A DNA stretch of 64,000 bases, from the NCBI RefSeq assembly GCF_015690355.1, contig NZ_JADPRT010000013.1:186001-250000 (forward strand), written 5' to 3'. The position numbers were made by a program, and so were the translations under genes. Below the pieces are notes generated by a model. The model saw only the letters and a program-made list of their open reading frames with translations. It did no database searches and had not been told where the DNA came from. Below are positions 42,464 through 52,500 of the stretch, piece after piece (within the stretch, counting starts at the first letter, position 1; each line of letters starts with the position of its first letter). Source of the DNA: Streptacidiphilus fuscans. GTDB lineage: Bacteria > Actinomycetota > Actinomycetes > Streptomycetales > Streptomycetaceae.

Positions 42464-42568
42464 GTTCCGAAGTTACTGCTCGTCGTCCCGCCAGTCCGAC
42501 CATTTTCGCCTTTCCCCGGGCTGCGACAGGGCCAACGTCTCATGCGGAGCGGTCGGCAGGGCAGGCCA

Positions 42569-42721
42569 TCATCGCTCCGCCGGCCGATCGATGCGGTCGC
42601 GGATGCCGAGGTTCAGGTGGTGGCTGTGGTGGACGGCTTGGTCGAGGAGCTGGGTGACTCGGCCGTCGGCGGAGCGGCAGACGCGGGGTTCGTCGATCGG
42701 GCCGCCGGTGGGTTGCTCAAC
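42569..42721 (-). pseudogene. Small gene remnant
   Basis: A minus-strand frame with strong GC3 bias reads EQPTGGPIDEPRVCRSADGR then VTQLLDQAVHHSHHLNLGIR and DRIDRPAER before TGA. An in-frame stop lies just upstream and there is no start codon. It looks like the C-terminal end of a lost gene. Family not recognised. Confidence 0.4.
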
Positions 42722-42798
42722 TCAGCCCCTGCTCGGGGGAAGTGAAGGTGCGGGTGGCGATCGGGGCCGGCCTGGAGGCCGCCGGGAGTCGGTCGGGC

Positions 42799-43233
42799 CT
42801 ACCGCAGCGGGGTGGACGGGTTCAGGAAGGCGCGAGTTAGGGATTCTTCGGGGGCGTGCGCTGGGTGCTGGCACGGAAGCGTAGGTCGACCGGGGTGATG
42901 ACGGGGGAAGAGATGCTCGCCGTCGAGGAAGGCGAGGAGCATGTCGACGGCGGCTTTGGCCTGCAGGCGCGGGAACATGTCCGTGGCCGTGATCGGGGGG
43001 GGTCGATCGCCTGGAGCGATTGGTTCGTGGATGTATTGGGGGATCAGCAAGTCGTCGGGGACTCGGCGGCCGAGTTCGTGGGCGGCGCGCCGGGTGCCAG
43101 CGCCGGAGCCGAGGCAGAGCCCAAGGAGCGCGTCCGGCCGGTCCGGGATGGTGAGCGTGTGCCGTGTGGCCAGGCGGGCGGTGTCCCCGAGCCTGGCCTC
43201 GCTGGTTGCGCCGGTCAGGTCGACGAGTGTGGT
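42799..43233 (-). pseudogene. C-terminal remnant of a LacI/PurR-family regulator
   Basis: The last 144 codons of a longer open frame look like the periplasmic-binding-like half of a LacI regulator: PDALLGLCLGSGAGTRRAAH, ELGRRVPDDLLIPQYIHEP, PPITATDMFPRLQAKAAVDM and LLAFLDGE. Upstream the frame becomes unrelated Arg/Ser-rich sequence, so the DNA-binding half is missing. Confidence 0.6.
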
Positions 43234-43652
43234 GCGTGCGGGCAGGGCGACCGAGGCCCAGCTCCTGGCCCGGTGGAGACGCGGGTGCGTCCGAGCCGCA
43301 GGGCTCAAGAATGCGATAACACTACTGCGGCTAGGTGCCCAAGTCGGCTGCGGCGGGCCACAGTCCGCGAACTGGGGTGCAGTCGCTGCAGGTGGTTGCG
43401 CGGATCCACTAGCAGGCCGTGCGCGCTGGAGCAATTTTCCGCAACGGGAGCGGGCAATGTTTCGCTTTCTTCGGTGCAGACTCCCTGGGCATATGCAGAA
43501 AAAGCGAAATGATAGGCGATATGTGCCGGTTCGCCTGCGACTCAGCGTGAGGCTACGGTCGCGATCAAGCAGGGCGGGCGGGCCCAGCGGTTCTGATCCA
43601 ACCGCTGAGTGGGCCCGCACGCCCTTTGTCTCCGACAACCAGGAGGACTCCT
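43234..43652. other. Gene-free stretch, AT-richer with a spaced inverted repeat
   Basis: No coding frame is supported. TTTCGCTTT (43460-43468) recurs inverted as AAAGCGAAA near 43503-43511. The area is less GC-rich than its surroundings and probably contains the promoter of the 43653 gene. Confidence 0.4.
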
Positions 43653-43988
43653 TTGCCAGGCTCCCCATGGCCGCCACCAGGCAAGTTGCCGCAGCGCCCC
43701 ACCGATGGGTACCACCGTAGCGGTCGCGACGAAACCCACGACTCGATGAACCAAACCGGCACGCACCTGCAAAGTTGGTTCGTTTCACGCACCGCCGCTC
43801 CAACTTCCTTCCGGGCACCTGTCCGCGAGCGGGACAGGCAGCGGAGCCTTCTCCCCTGCCACAACGCAGCCTGTTTCCGCTTCCCGAAGCGCAGCAAGCG
43901 AGGGCATCGAACGGCGGACGGATACCTTGCGGCGGCGACGAAACTCCGCCGCGCGTTCCGACGGGAGATGCCGGGGAGCAACCGATGA
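43653..43988 (+). CDS. 111-aa basic protein of unknown function
   Basis: Start TTG 43653 is set by a perfect AGGAGG six bases upstream. The product begins MPGSPWPPPGKLPQRPTDGY and is Arg/Ser-rich; its C-terminus, GHRTADGYLAAATKLRRAF then REMPGSNR, is basic and helical. Its stop overlaps the next ATG (ATGA), so it is coupled to the zinc-finger gene that the IS256 element interrupts. DNA binding is possible; family unknown. Confidence 0.5.
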   Translation: MPGSPWPPPGKLPQRPTDGYHRSGRDETHDSMNQTGTHLQSWFVSRTAAPTSFRAPVRERDRQRSLLPCHNAACFRFPKRSKRGHRTADGYLAAATKLRRAFRREMPGSNR

Positions 43989-44359
43989 ACGCCACAGGTA
44001 CGTGCAGGATGTGCGGACTTCCGGTACTGCGGCGGGCCACTGGCCGCCCACCCCTCTACTGCGGCACCCGCTGCCGCCAGGCTGCCGCCGCCGAACGCGC
44101 CCGGCATCGGCACCGTGACGGACCCCGGACGCCCATGCGGGCCCGCGCCGCCGCGGAACATGAACTCCAGGCAGAGCAGATGGAACTGACCATCGAGCAC
44201 ATCAAGGACGTGCATGATCGACTGCGTCAGGTGACGCGCTGCATCAACCAGGACGACGGCCGTGCCATCGACACGCTGCCGCAACTGGTCGAGGTTCAAA
44301 AGACGCTCGACCGCGTGATGGATGCCCTGGTCTCGATGGCGTCCCGCCGAGTGGTGTAG
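43985..44359 (+). pseudogene. Zinc-finger/coiled-coil protein, 5' part cut by IS256
   Basis: ATG 43985 with GGGGAG upstream. The N-terminus CRMCGLPVLRRATGRPPLYC then GTRCRQAAAAE gives a C2-C2 zinc-binding set. It is followed by a helical, coiled-coil-like stretch (AEHELQAEQMELTIEHIKDV) to residue 120. The last codons (RRVV and stop) lie inside the left terminal repeat of the IS element at 44349. The HTH segment after the element (RASYQNASWKEIAKLLGKST) probably continued the same protein. Confidence 0.6.
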
Positions 44360-45694
44360 CAGGGATCTTGGAATAGCCCCTGGCCATGGGGCGGCCACCG
44401 CGCAAGTCTCTTGGTAGAACGGCGAGTTCACCAGGAGGGTGCGCGATGGCCTTGTCCCAGTCTGACTTACTGCGCCTGATGGAGTCACTGCGTACGGCCG
44501 ACGGAGTTGAGTTGATCAGGGTCCTGGCCCAGCGGATCCTGCAGGAGCTGATCGAGGCCGAGGCGACCGCCCGCATCGGGGCCGAGCCGGGCGAGCACAC
44601 CGATGCCCGCACGACCTGGCGCAACGGCCATCGCGACCGGGTGCTGACCACGCAGGCCGGCGACCTGGACCTGGCCATCCCCAAGGTCCGCACCGGCAGC
44701 TTCTTCCCCGTACTGCTGGAACGTCGGCGACGCATCGACCAGGCGCTGTACGCGGTCATCATGGAGGCCTACGTCCTGGGCGTGTCCACCCGATCGGTCG
44801 ACGACCTGGCCAAGGCCCTCGGCGCGGACAGCGGCATCTCCAAGAGCGAGGTCTCCCGGATCTGCGCCGGCCTGGACGAACAGCTCGTCGCGTTCCGCAC
44901 GCGGCCGCTGGACCACACCCGCTTCCCCTACGTCTACCTCGACGCCACGTACTGCAAGGCGCGGGTGAACCACCAGATCGTCTCCCGGGCCGTGGTCGTG
45001 GCCACCGGCATCACCGAGGACGGCGGCCGCGAAGTCCTGGGCCTGATGATCGGCGACAGCGAGACCGAGGCGTTCTGGGCCGAGTTCCTACGGTCCCTGC
45101 GCGAGCGAGGCCTGTCCGGGGTCCGCCTGGTGCTCTCCGACAGTCACTCCGGCCTGGTCAAGGCGATCCGCAAGGTCATGCTCGGCGCGGCCTGGCAAAG
45201 ATGTCGCGTTCACTTCCTGCGCAATGTCTTCGCGGTGATCCCGAAGGAGGCCGCCGAGATGGTCGCCGCGACGATCCGTACGATCTTCGCCCAGCCCGAC
45301 GAAGCAGCCGTCCGTGCCCAGCTCGACACCGTCGCCGAGATGCTCGGCAAGCAGTTCCCCAAGGTCAGACAGATGCTGATCGACGCCAAGGACGACCTGA
45401 CCGCCTTTGCGGCGTTCCCCGAACGGCACTGGAAGAAGATCCAGTCGACGAACCCCCTGGAGCGGATCAACCGGGAGATCAAGCGCCGCACCGACGTCGT
45501 CCAGGTCTTCCCCAACGACGACGCACTCCTGCGACTGGTCACCGCCGTGCTCTTCGAGATGCACGACGAATGGATCGCCTTCCCGCGTCGCTACCTGCCC
45601 GAAGGCAGCATGGAGAAGATCCACCCGGCCCAGCACAGTCCCGGTGAACTACCGCCCACCGCCTAACCGTTGGCACACGACCGCTACACCACTC
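44349..45694 (+). mobile_element. IS256-family insertion sequence, about 1.35 kb
   Basis: Ends are a perfect 12-bp inverted repeat: GAGTGGTGTAGC at 44349-44360 and GCTACACCACTC at 45683-45694. The length and the single transposase gene fit IS256. I see no matching 8-9-bp target duplication (left flank TCCCGCC, right flank CAAGGGA), so the flanks may have been rearranged after insertion, or the true ends extend slightly. Confidence 0.8.
44446..45666 (+). CDS. IS256-family (mutator-type) transposase
   Basis: ATG 44446 with AGGAGG upstream; 406 aa, full length. The DDE triad is seen as YVYLDATYCKARVN, RLVLSDSHSGLVKAI and IQSTNPLERINREIKRRTDV. The N-terminal region (AEATARIGAEPGEHTDARTT then WRNGHRDRVL) and the CRVHFLRNVF block are family signatures. 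There is no frameshift or internal stop, so the enzyme is probably functional. Confidence 0.95.
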   Translation: MALSQSDLLRLMESLRTADGVELIRVLAQRILQELIEAEATARIGAEPGEHTDARTTWRNGHRDRVLTTQAGDLDLAIPKVRTGSFFPVLLERRRRIDQALYAVIMEAYVLGVSTRSVDDLAKALGADSGISKSEVSRICAGLDEQLVAFRTRPLDHTRFPYVYLDATYCKARVNHQIVSRAVVVATGITEDGGREVLGLMIGDSETEAFWAEFLRSLRERGLSGVRLVLSDSHSGLVKAIRKVMLGAAWQRCRVHFLRNVFAVIPKEAAEMVAATIRTIFAQPDEAAVRAQLDTVAEMLGKQFPKVRQMLIDAKDDLTAFAAFPERHWKKIQSTNPLERINREIKRRTDVVQVFPNDDALLRLVTAVLFEMHDEWIAFPRRYLPEGSMEKIHPAQHSPGELPPTA

Positions 45695-46620
45695 CAAGGG
45701 ACACGACCCTGGTCTCCCGGGCCTCCTACCAGAACGCTTCCTGGAAAGAGATCGCCAAGCTCCTGGGCAAGAGCACGGAAACGGTGCGCAAGACATTCGC
45801 CCCATCCAAAGTCGCCAACCGCCTCGGGCAGCTACTTCGACATCGCCGCACCGGCGAGAGGCTCACCGATGGCCCGGGTCCCCCCGGCCAAACGCCTGCC
45901 GAGCTGGCGACGATTTCCGCCACATCAAGCAGCCTCTCCCTCAACCGGCTCGCGCCCGAGCTCTCCGCAATGGCCCGACGGTCCAGAATGCCCCAGCGGA
46001 CCCTCGCTGAGCGTGTGGGCTGCTCGCCCTCGTTCCTGTCACGTGTCCTGAACGGTGACCGCCTGCCGTCTTGGAGCCTGACGGAGCGGCTTGGCCAAGC
46101 TCTCGGCGCCGACCTCAACGAACTCCGCGCTGTATGGGAATGCGAGAAACTGCGTGACAAGTCGTCACGCCCCACGTTGCTACCAGCCGAGGCCGGCGCG
46201 TCCGAGGCTATGCACGTCCTGCGCACTGCCATGGAGATCCTCCACATCCGCTCCGGCGGAACCCGACTGGACACCCAGGTGCTGCCCACGCGCCGGCGCC
46301 TCATCGAAACTCGATACGCGGCCTTCAGGGGCGCCACGACGGTGCCGCACTGGGGCGACGTGAAATTCCTGGCCAACGCTCTCGGCGGGGACACCGAGCA
46401 GATTCGGAAGCTGTGGCAGCAAGCCGAAAGCCAAGCTCGGGAAGCCGTCAACGCCAGCAGGATCCCAAGCTCTGCCACCGAACCGAGCGCCCTTCGCCGC
46501 CAGTCGCAACGCGACCAGGTACGGATCGCGGACGTCAGCGAAGTGCTCTACTTCCACGAGACCAGGGAGAAGGACCGCCGCGTCCAGCGGGAGACACAGC
46601 GCAAGGCCGTTCAATCGTGA
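45695..46620 (+). pseudogene. HTH/XRE regulator, 3' part of the IS-split gene
   Basis: The open frame enters from the IS right end (from TTG 45670). After the repeat it reads DTTLVSRASYQNASWKEIAK then LLGKSTETVRKTF, a sigma-type HTH. A linker leads to an XRE-type HTH (SRMPQRTLAERVGCSPSFLS RVLNGD) and a helical region ending at 46620. It is either the rest of the zinc-finger gene or a second gene now using the IS-derived start. The combined order would be zinc finger, coil, HTH, XRE. Confidence 0.55.
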
Positions 46621-46634
46621 CCAGGAGCACCAAC

Positions 46635-46802
46635 ATGGCACTCACCCCGCAGACGCCACCCGAGCCAAAGGGGCACCCCTCCAGCTGGCGCACCACCCTG
46701 GGCCGCTACGGGCGGGCCGCCCTCCGTAACGCCGTGAACGGCGCCGGATACGCGGCCGGTGCCGGCACCGTCGGCCTGCTCTTCTGGTGGCTCCAGCGAT
46801 AG
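46635..46802 (+). CDS. 55-aa protein with a C-terminal membrane segment
   Basis: ATG 46635 with CCAGGAG upstream, 14 bp after the XRE gene. MALTPQTPPEPKGHPSSWRT is a polar N-terminus; AGYAAGAGTVGLLFWWLQR is a hydrophobic helix reaching the C-terminus. A small single-pass membrane protein with no recognised family. It is probably the last gene of the 43653 operon before a terminator. Confidence 0.6.
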   Translation: MALTPQTPPEPKGHPSSWRTTLGRYGRAALRNAVNGAGYAAGAGTVGLLFWWLQR

Positions 46803-46807
46803 ACACG

Positions 46808-46837
46808 TGGGCGGGTGTACAGCTCCGCCCGCCCACT
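46808..46837 (+). terminator. Hairpin after the small membrane-protein gene
   Basis: GTGGGCGGG (808-816) and CCCGCCCAC (829-837), 9-bp perfect stem with a 12-nt loop, six bases after the stop codon. Confidence 0.7.
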
Positions 46838-46890
46838 GTCGAGCACCCAGTGCCGTGGGGCCCGCTCTCGCTACTCTCACGGCTGGAGCT

Positions 46891-46912
46891 GCCACCCGGG
46901 AACCCGGGTGGC
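46891..46912. terminator. 10-bp perfect hairpin with 2-nt loop
   Basis: GCCACCCGGG and CCCGGGTGGC with AA between them. The near-perfect palindrome lies 175 bp beyond the 3' end of the minus-strand gene at 47088 and may terminate either direction. Confidence 0.5.
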
Positions 46913-47087
46913 ATGGCTTCACAAGGCGGTGCCCACGACCTCGAACCACAACTCGAGTTGGTGGTGCCTAAGTTGCGGTAGACCGAGCTCCTTGCGCGGC
47001 TCGCTGCCTGCCGGCCTTAGCGACCGACCTCAACCTGGATTCCTCGGCGTTGAAGGCCCCTGGCAATACCTAGCTCTAGGCTCCAAA

Positions 47088-48485
47088 CTATGCGCGCTGA
47101 CCCTTGGGAACACGGCGCAGCGCCATGACGGTGCCGTCTTCGCGGAAGGACGTGGGGCCCCAGCCGGTTGTGGTGGTTCCGCCTGGCCACGAGTCCCGTG
47201 ATTCGTAGGCGCGGCGGCGATACTCCTCCACCTTCCCCGCCTCCAGCAGCTTGTAGAGGTTCTCTGAGATCCCGGAGAAGGCCTCGACCCGCTGTCCGTC
47301 GAGCCGGAAGACCTGGTCGGTGCCGACGTAGAGCTCGCCGCCGATGGTGTGGCGAGCGTCGCGGACGCTGGCCGCTCCGGCGAAGGTGTTTTCCTGGTAG
47401 CGCTTGCGGCCCTGTACGGCCGTCAGATAGCGGCTGATCTCCCGTCCGGCTCCGGCCCAGGCCAGTTGGCCTGCGGCACCGGCTGCCGCCAGAACCTGTG
47501 CGAACCAGCCGAGTTCCTTACCCGGGACGAGGAAGGCGTTGTGCCAATGCTCGCGGGGGTCGGTATCCGGGCCCGGGACGCGGACGGTGTCCACGTACTT
47601 CAGGCTGCGCTTGAGGCGGCGGTCAATGTCGGTGCCGTCCTGGAGGTCAAGGTGCGCGTTACGCAGGAGGGCGCTGCCCGGCGCGCGCAGGGCGTGGACG
47701 GTGATGCCAGCCGGGGCGAGGAGCTCGGTCGACATCAGCAAGCAGCCGGTGTTGTTCCAGGATCCGATGTGGAGGTGTTCGACGCGTTCGCTGGCCCTGG
47801 CGAGTTGGCGGAAGGTGGTGCGTTGGGCCTTGCCCGTGCGCGGGGTGGCGACCTGGTGGTTGCCGTTGACCGTCACGGCGTAGACGATCGAGGGCTCGTC
47901 GGGCTTCCAGGCTTCGATGAGGTAGTCGGGGCGGGGCCACGCGCCGAGTGTGGGTTGCTTGTCGCTGCGCGCGAAGCCCGGCAGGAGGGCGGCTTCGGCG
48001 TCGATCGTGGTGATGAGGCGGTCGGGGTGGTGCAGGCGGACGGTCCGTTCGGCCAGGGCGAGGCCGAAGGCGCGTCCGAGTTCCCGTGCCTGGTTACCGC
48101 GGTGGAACTGCTCGGGGCTTTCGCCGCTGGAGCTCAGGTGGAGATGACCGTCCTTGGGGGTAGTCATGGCTCGGCAGTACTTGAGGGACTGCCAGTGTTC
48201 AGCCAGTCCCCGTCCCTGTCCGTGGCGGGCGAGCGTGCTGGACCTGGCGAGAGTGCCCAGCGCCTGCCAGGTGGTGAGCCTGAGATCGTCTCGTTCGGCG
48301 CCGGGCAGCGGCTCGATCAGCGGCTTTCGGAACACTTCATCCTTGCTCTTAGCTTTGCGGGCGCGTTCCTTGTCGATGCTGGTGGCGGCCTTGTCCGTGT
48401 CCAGCACCAGCTGTGGGGTCGAGTGAACGTGGATGCGGGTGGTGCCGGCGAGTTCGGCCAAGATCCGGTCGGTCTGTGCGGTCAT
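47088..48485 (-). CDS. 465-aa unknown protein of the helicase operon
   Basis: ATG 48485 with AAGGAAGG upstream. No domain is recognised with confidence. RPDYLIEAWKPDEPSIVYAV followed by TVNGNHQ has the D...E-x-V/K spacing of a PD-(D/E)XK-like core but lacks the Lys. LKYVDTVRVPGPDTDPREHW and TIGGELYVGTDQVFRLDGQR are other distinct stretches. It has no signal peptide. It lies downstream of the HEPN-like and helicase genes on the same strand, so it probably belongs to one defence unit. Confidence 0.65.
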   Translation of the reverse strand: MTAQTDRILAELAGTTRIHVHSTPQLVLDTDKAATSIDKERARKAKSKDEVFRKPLIEPLPGAERDDLRLTTWQALGTLARSSTLARHGQGRGLAEHWQSLKYCRAMTTPKDGHLHLSSSGESPEQFHRGNQARELGRAFGLALAERTVRLHHPDRLITTIDAEAALLPGFARSDKQPTLGAWPRPDYLIEAWKPDEPSIVYAVTVNGNHQVATPRTGKAQRTTFRQLARASERVEHLHIGSWNNTGCLLMSTELLAPAGITVHALRAPGSALLRNAHLDLQDGTDIDRRLKRSLKYVDTVRVPGPDTDPREHWHNAFLVPGKELGWFAQVLAAAGAAGQLAWAGAGREISRYLTAVQGRKRYQENTFAGAASVRDARHTIGGELYVGTDQVFRLDGQRVEAFSGISENLYKLLEAGKVEEYRRRAYESRDSWPGGTTTTGWGPTSFREDGTVMALRRVPKGQRA

Positions 48486-48665
48486 CGACAGTGCCTTCCT
48501 TATCCAGTCTTCGATGGCTGTGCGTGCGTTGTGAGGCGCATTCGGGCCGTGTCTGCGGGCCTGCCGCGGTGCCACGCTCGGCGGCCCGAGGTACTGGTCG
48601 GCGAGGTCCCAGCACAGTGACCGCGGCCGTCCCAATTCATGAGACTGAGTCGCCCGTCGGGGTGG

Positions 48666-49514
48666 TCAGGGGGTGGTGTCAGGCCGGGTGGCGTGGAGGT
48701 CGTTGAGGACAGCGCCGACGACCTGCCAGGACACGTTGAGCGTGTCGCGGTCGGGTGTGTGGGTGGCGTCGATCTCTTGGCGGGGGTGGACGTAGTTGCG
48801 GTACTCGCGCAGCTCGTGGCAGAACTTCTCGATGTCGGCGTCGATCCAGCCAGCGCTGTGGCAGCGCTTGATGAGTTCAGCCAGGGAGATGCGCTCGGCC
48901 TTGGCGTTGCCGAGCAGTGCGGGGTCACGTTCCAGGACGGCGCGCAGCAGGACGCCTTCGAGGAGGCTGCCGAGCATGATGATCGCGGCGACGTGGGCAC
49001 CGTTTTCATAGCAGGTCTGTGCCTCGTCCATGCGTGCTTGCAGGACCTGCGCTGCGCGGGGGTCGGTGATGATGTCGGCGAGGGTGCCGCGGAACTCGGC
49101 GGGGGCGTGGTGGCCGGGACCGGCGAGTGCGGGGTCGCAGGCGATGATGCGGGGCCTGCCGCTGGGGGTGACGATGCGTAGTCCTTCGTGGATCAGGAAG
49201 GTGTTGATCGCGGTGACGACGCCGGCGAGCTGCTCGGGTTCGTCGAGGTATTCCCGGGGCTCGGCCAGCCGCAGCAGGACCTTCTCCAGCTGGCCGGGCA
49301 AGTGGCGGCGCTCGTTGAGGAGTTCGACGGTCCATTCGCGGCGGTACTGTCCCTCGTAGGCGGGGACGTGTTCCCAGCCTGCGCGGGTGAGGAACTCGGA
49401 GATGTCGCGGCCGGTGCGGTAGTAGAGGTCGTCGTCTCCGCAGATGACACGGGCGAGTTCCTTGACCGTGGCGACGTCGAGATGGGTGATTTCGGGCGCG
49501 GTGGTGTCGGTCAC
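48666..49514 (-). CDS. HEPN-like protein coupled to the helicase-nuclease
   Basis: GTG 49514 overlaps the helicase stop (GTGA); 282 aa. The N-terminal third (TVKELARVICGDDDLYYRTG, ISEFLTRAGWEHVPAYEGQY) resembles effector-associated domains that link to partner proteins. The C-terminal half (AHVAAIIMLGSLLEGVLLRA, CHELREYRNYVHPRQEID) is HEPN-like, with R-EYRNYV-H fitting the RX4-6H RNase motif. Coupling predicts complex formation with the helicase. Confidence 0.7.
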   Translation of the reverse strand: MTDTTAPEITHLDVATVKELARVICGDDDLYYRTGRDISEFLTRAGWEHVPAYEGQYRREWTVELLNERRHLPGQLEKVLLRLAEPREYLDEPEQLAGVVTAINTFLIHEGLRIVTPSGRPRIIACDPALAGPGHHAPAEFRGTLADIITDPRAAQVLQARMDEAQTCYENGAHVAAIIMLGSLLEGVLLRAVLERDPALLGNAKAERISLAELIKRCHSAGWIDADIEKFCHELREYRNYVHPRQEIDATHTPDRDTLNVSWQVVGAVLNDLHATRPDTTP

Positions 49515-52500
49515 TGGGTTCCTCCGGTGGAAGTCGCGGTGGGGCTCGGGTTTTCGCCAGTCGGCTTCGGCTGGATGTCGAGGCTTTGCAGGAGTGGCCA
49601 CAGGGTGGCGAGCGCCGAGTCCGGGTCGCGGCGGAACTCGCTGTCGCGGACGCGCCAGAATTGCCAGCCGACGCGTTCGAGGTCGCGCTCGCGCTGGTGG
49701 TCCTCGCGGATGTCGTCGGGCTCGGAGTGGTGGTAGTCGCCGTCGCATTCGACAGCGAGGCGTTCGTGGGCGCCAATGACGACCAGGTCGATGCGCTTGC
49801 CCCCGGCCGGGAACTGGGGCACGACGCGGTAGCCGCGGCCGGTGATCGCGAGGTAGACACGCTGCTCGAAGAGAGAGTCGAACACCCGGTGCGGGCGGTC
49901 GGGGTGGACGGGTCCCAGGTCCTGGCTGTCGTAGGCCGCGCCCGGATCTTCGATGTGGGCCAGGAGCTTCAGGCGCAGGTCGTCCGGCTTGAGGCGGTGG
50001 CGGGGCACGGAGTGGAAGAGGTGCATCTGATCGCGGGCCCGGCTGGCGGCGACGTTGTAGCGCTGCTGCTCGCCCAGGTTGCCGCCCCAGATCCGGCCTG
50101 GGTTGGTGACCACCATCGACAGGAGGATTACGTCGCGTTCGTCGCCCTGGAATCCTGAGGGGGTGTCGACGCGCAGGGCGTGTTGTTGCTGGGCAGGGTG
50201 GGGGATCTTGGCGTTGATGAGCTGCTGGATGACGCGGACCTGCTGGTGGCCCTGGAGGGCGATGACGCCGAAGGTGCGGTCGCTGTAGGCCGGGTCGTCC
50301 ATCAAGGTCGCGAGGTGGTCGACGAGGGCTTCGGCTTCGACGACGTTGTGGATGCGCTGGTCACGTCCGGCCACGACGGCGTCCGGTACGTAGTGGGGAA
50401 CCAGGGGCGGCAGCCGGTCTCCGGCGAACTGCCGTAGCGGGACGAGGGACTTGTCGTAGAACTGGTCGGAGGACCACTTGATGATCTCCGGCATGCAGCG
50501 GAAGTGCTCGGTCAGCCGGATCGTCTCGGGGAAGAGCACGGTGAGGAGCCCGTAGAGGTTGGAGTGGGCTGTGTAGAGCTGGCGCAGGTGCGGGGGCAGG
50601 TCGGGCAGGTAGGCGGTGAGCCGGTCCTGAACGATCTGGAGCGGGCCGAGGGCGCTTGTCGATGGCGTGCACTGTTTGTCGTCGCCGACGACGATGACGC
50701 GCGGTGCGAGCCAGAGCAGGAAGAGGTTGTCGATGCTGGCCTGGCTGGCCTCGTCGACGATGACCACGTCGAAGGCGTCACGGTGTCCTTGAAGGTTTTC
50801 GGCAACCTGGCCGATCGGCATCACCCAGGCGGGCACAGCGTCCCGGGCCACGTTCATGGCGCCGCGTGCGGCTGCGCGGTACAGGGCCGTCTGCCGACCG
50901 CTCCCCTTGCCGACGGCAGTCATGTGGGAGCGGTAGGCCTGCAGGGCGGAGCGTTGGTCGGGGGTGATCCTGGCGATCAGGTGGGCGCGGGCGCGTGCCG
51001 CAGCCAGGTCTCCGGTGACGATTTCGAGTCGCTGGTCCAGTTGGGTGAGTTCGGCTTGGAGCCGGTGGTCGAGGCCGTTCGTGCGCTGCTGCGTCAGGAA
51101 GCGGGACGCGGTTGCCCAGGCCCATGCGGGGCCCAGCTGGGTCAGTCGCTCGTCCCAGGCCGGCAATCCCGGGTCGCGGGTGAGCTGGTCGGCGAGCGGG
51201 GGGTGTGCCTGCTGAAGGGTGGCCAGGAGTTCGAGGCAGCGGCGATGGGATGCGGCGGAGTCGTGTGCGTCCCGGAGCATGTGCAGTGCTGCGGCGTAGG
51301 CGTTGGTGTCGCGGTCGCGCAGCGCGTCCGACAGAGCGATGGCGGTCGGGGCCGGGTTGGGATGGGCACGCAACTCCCTTTCGCGGGTGTCGAGTTCCCG
51401 GTCGGCGGCTTCGGCCCGGCGGTACGGGCCGAGAGCGTCGACGGCCTGGACGAGGTGGTGCCACTCGTCCGGGGTGTTCAGCGGGATGCGCAGTCCGTGT
51501 CGGTCCAGGAGGGAATCGGCGCTCTCGCGGACCTGGGCGAAGGCGTCGATCGCGGCGAGTTGCTCGTGGTGTTCCACCAGACGGGCCAGCTGAGTATGGG
51601 CGTCTGCGGTTGGCCAGGTCACACCGGCGGCATTCCAGCGAGCGGTGGCGGCGAGGACGTCGCGGTGGGCGCGCACGTGGGCGATCAAGGTGTCGAGGGT
51701 GTCGAGGCTCTGCGGGGAGAGCCCGTCGACGGTGCAGGTCTGGAGAGCCTCCCGTGTGCGCTTTTGGACCGCTGTGGGAAAGCGTGGCCGCAGCTTGCCG
51801 CCCTCTCGCAGAAACTTCCGCAGTTCTTCCGCGCAGTGGATGATGCTGGCTGCCCGGTCCTGGGTGAGTGGCTCGGGCAGGGTCACGGTGGCGATGCCGG
51901 TTGCTTCCAGCAGCCTGCGTGCCTGTTCCAAGTCGGGGCCAACTGCCGCTACTCGCTGCCAGACATAGGTCTCCCGGCGGGCAAGGCGCTCCCCCAGGGC
52001 GCGGGTCTGCCAGTGGTCGTTCGGCCACCGGGCAGGGTCGTCGGGCAGTCCGAGGCGGTGCAGTGACTTCAGAGCCTCGGACAGGTACTGGGCGAGTTCG
52101 TCAGTGACGGCGGTGGGCAAGGCCACCAATGCGGCACGGATCCGTAGGACCGCGGTGTCCAGGCCGCTGTCCCCTGAACGGGCTGCTTGGATCGCGTTGT
52201 CGGCCCCTTCTGCTGACAGCAGATCGCTCGGGGCGGGGAGCCAACCGGGATTGTTCTCCTTCATCGCGCCTGCCCGTAGCAGGAGGAGCAGCTCGCGGGC
52301 CTCCGCGGCACCGAGCGGGGGTACGGGCGGGGCCTGGTCTGCCAGGGCCCCGATCCAGTCCAGCTCGTCGGCTTCTTCGCGTACCTGGGACACGAGGGTG
52401 GCGAGGGTTCCCTCGTAGCCGAGGGCTACATCCACATGGTGCTCGGTCTCCGCCACCCGCGCTGCAACGATCCGATCGGTGACCAGTTCGATGCGGCCAC

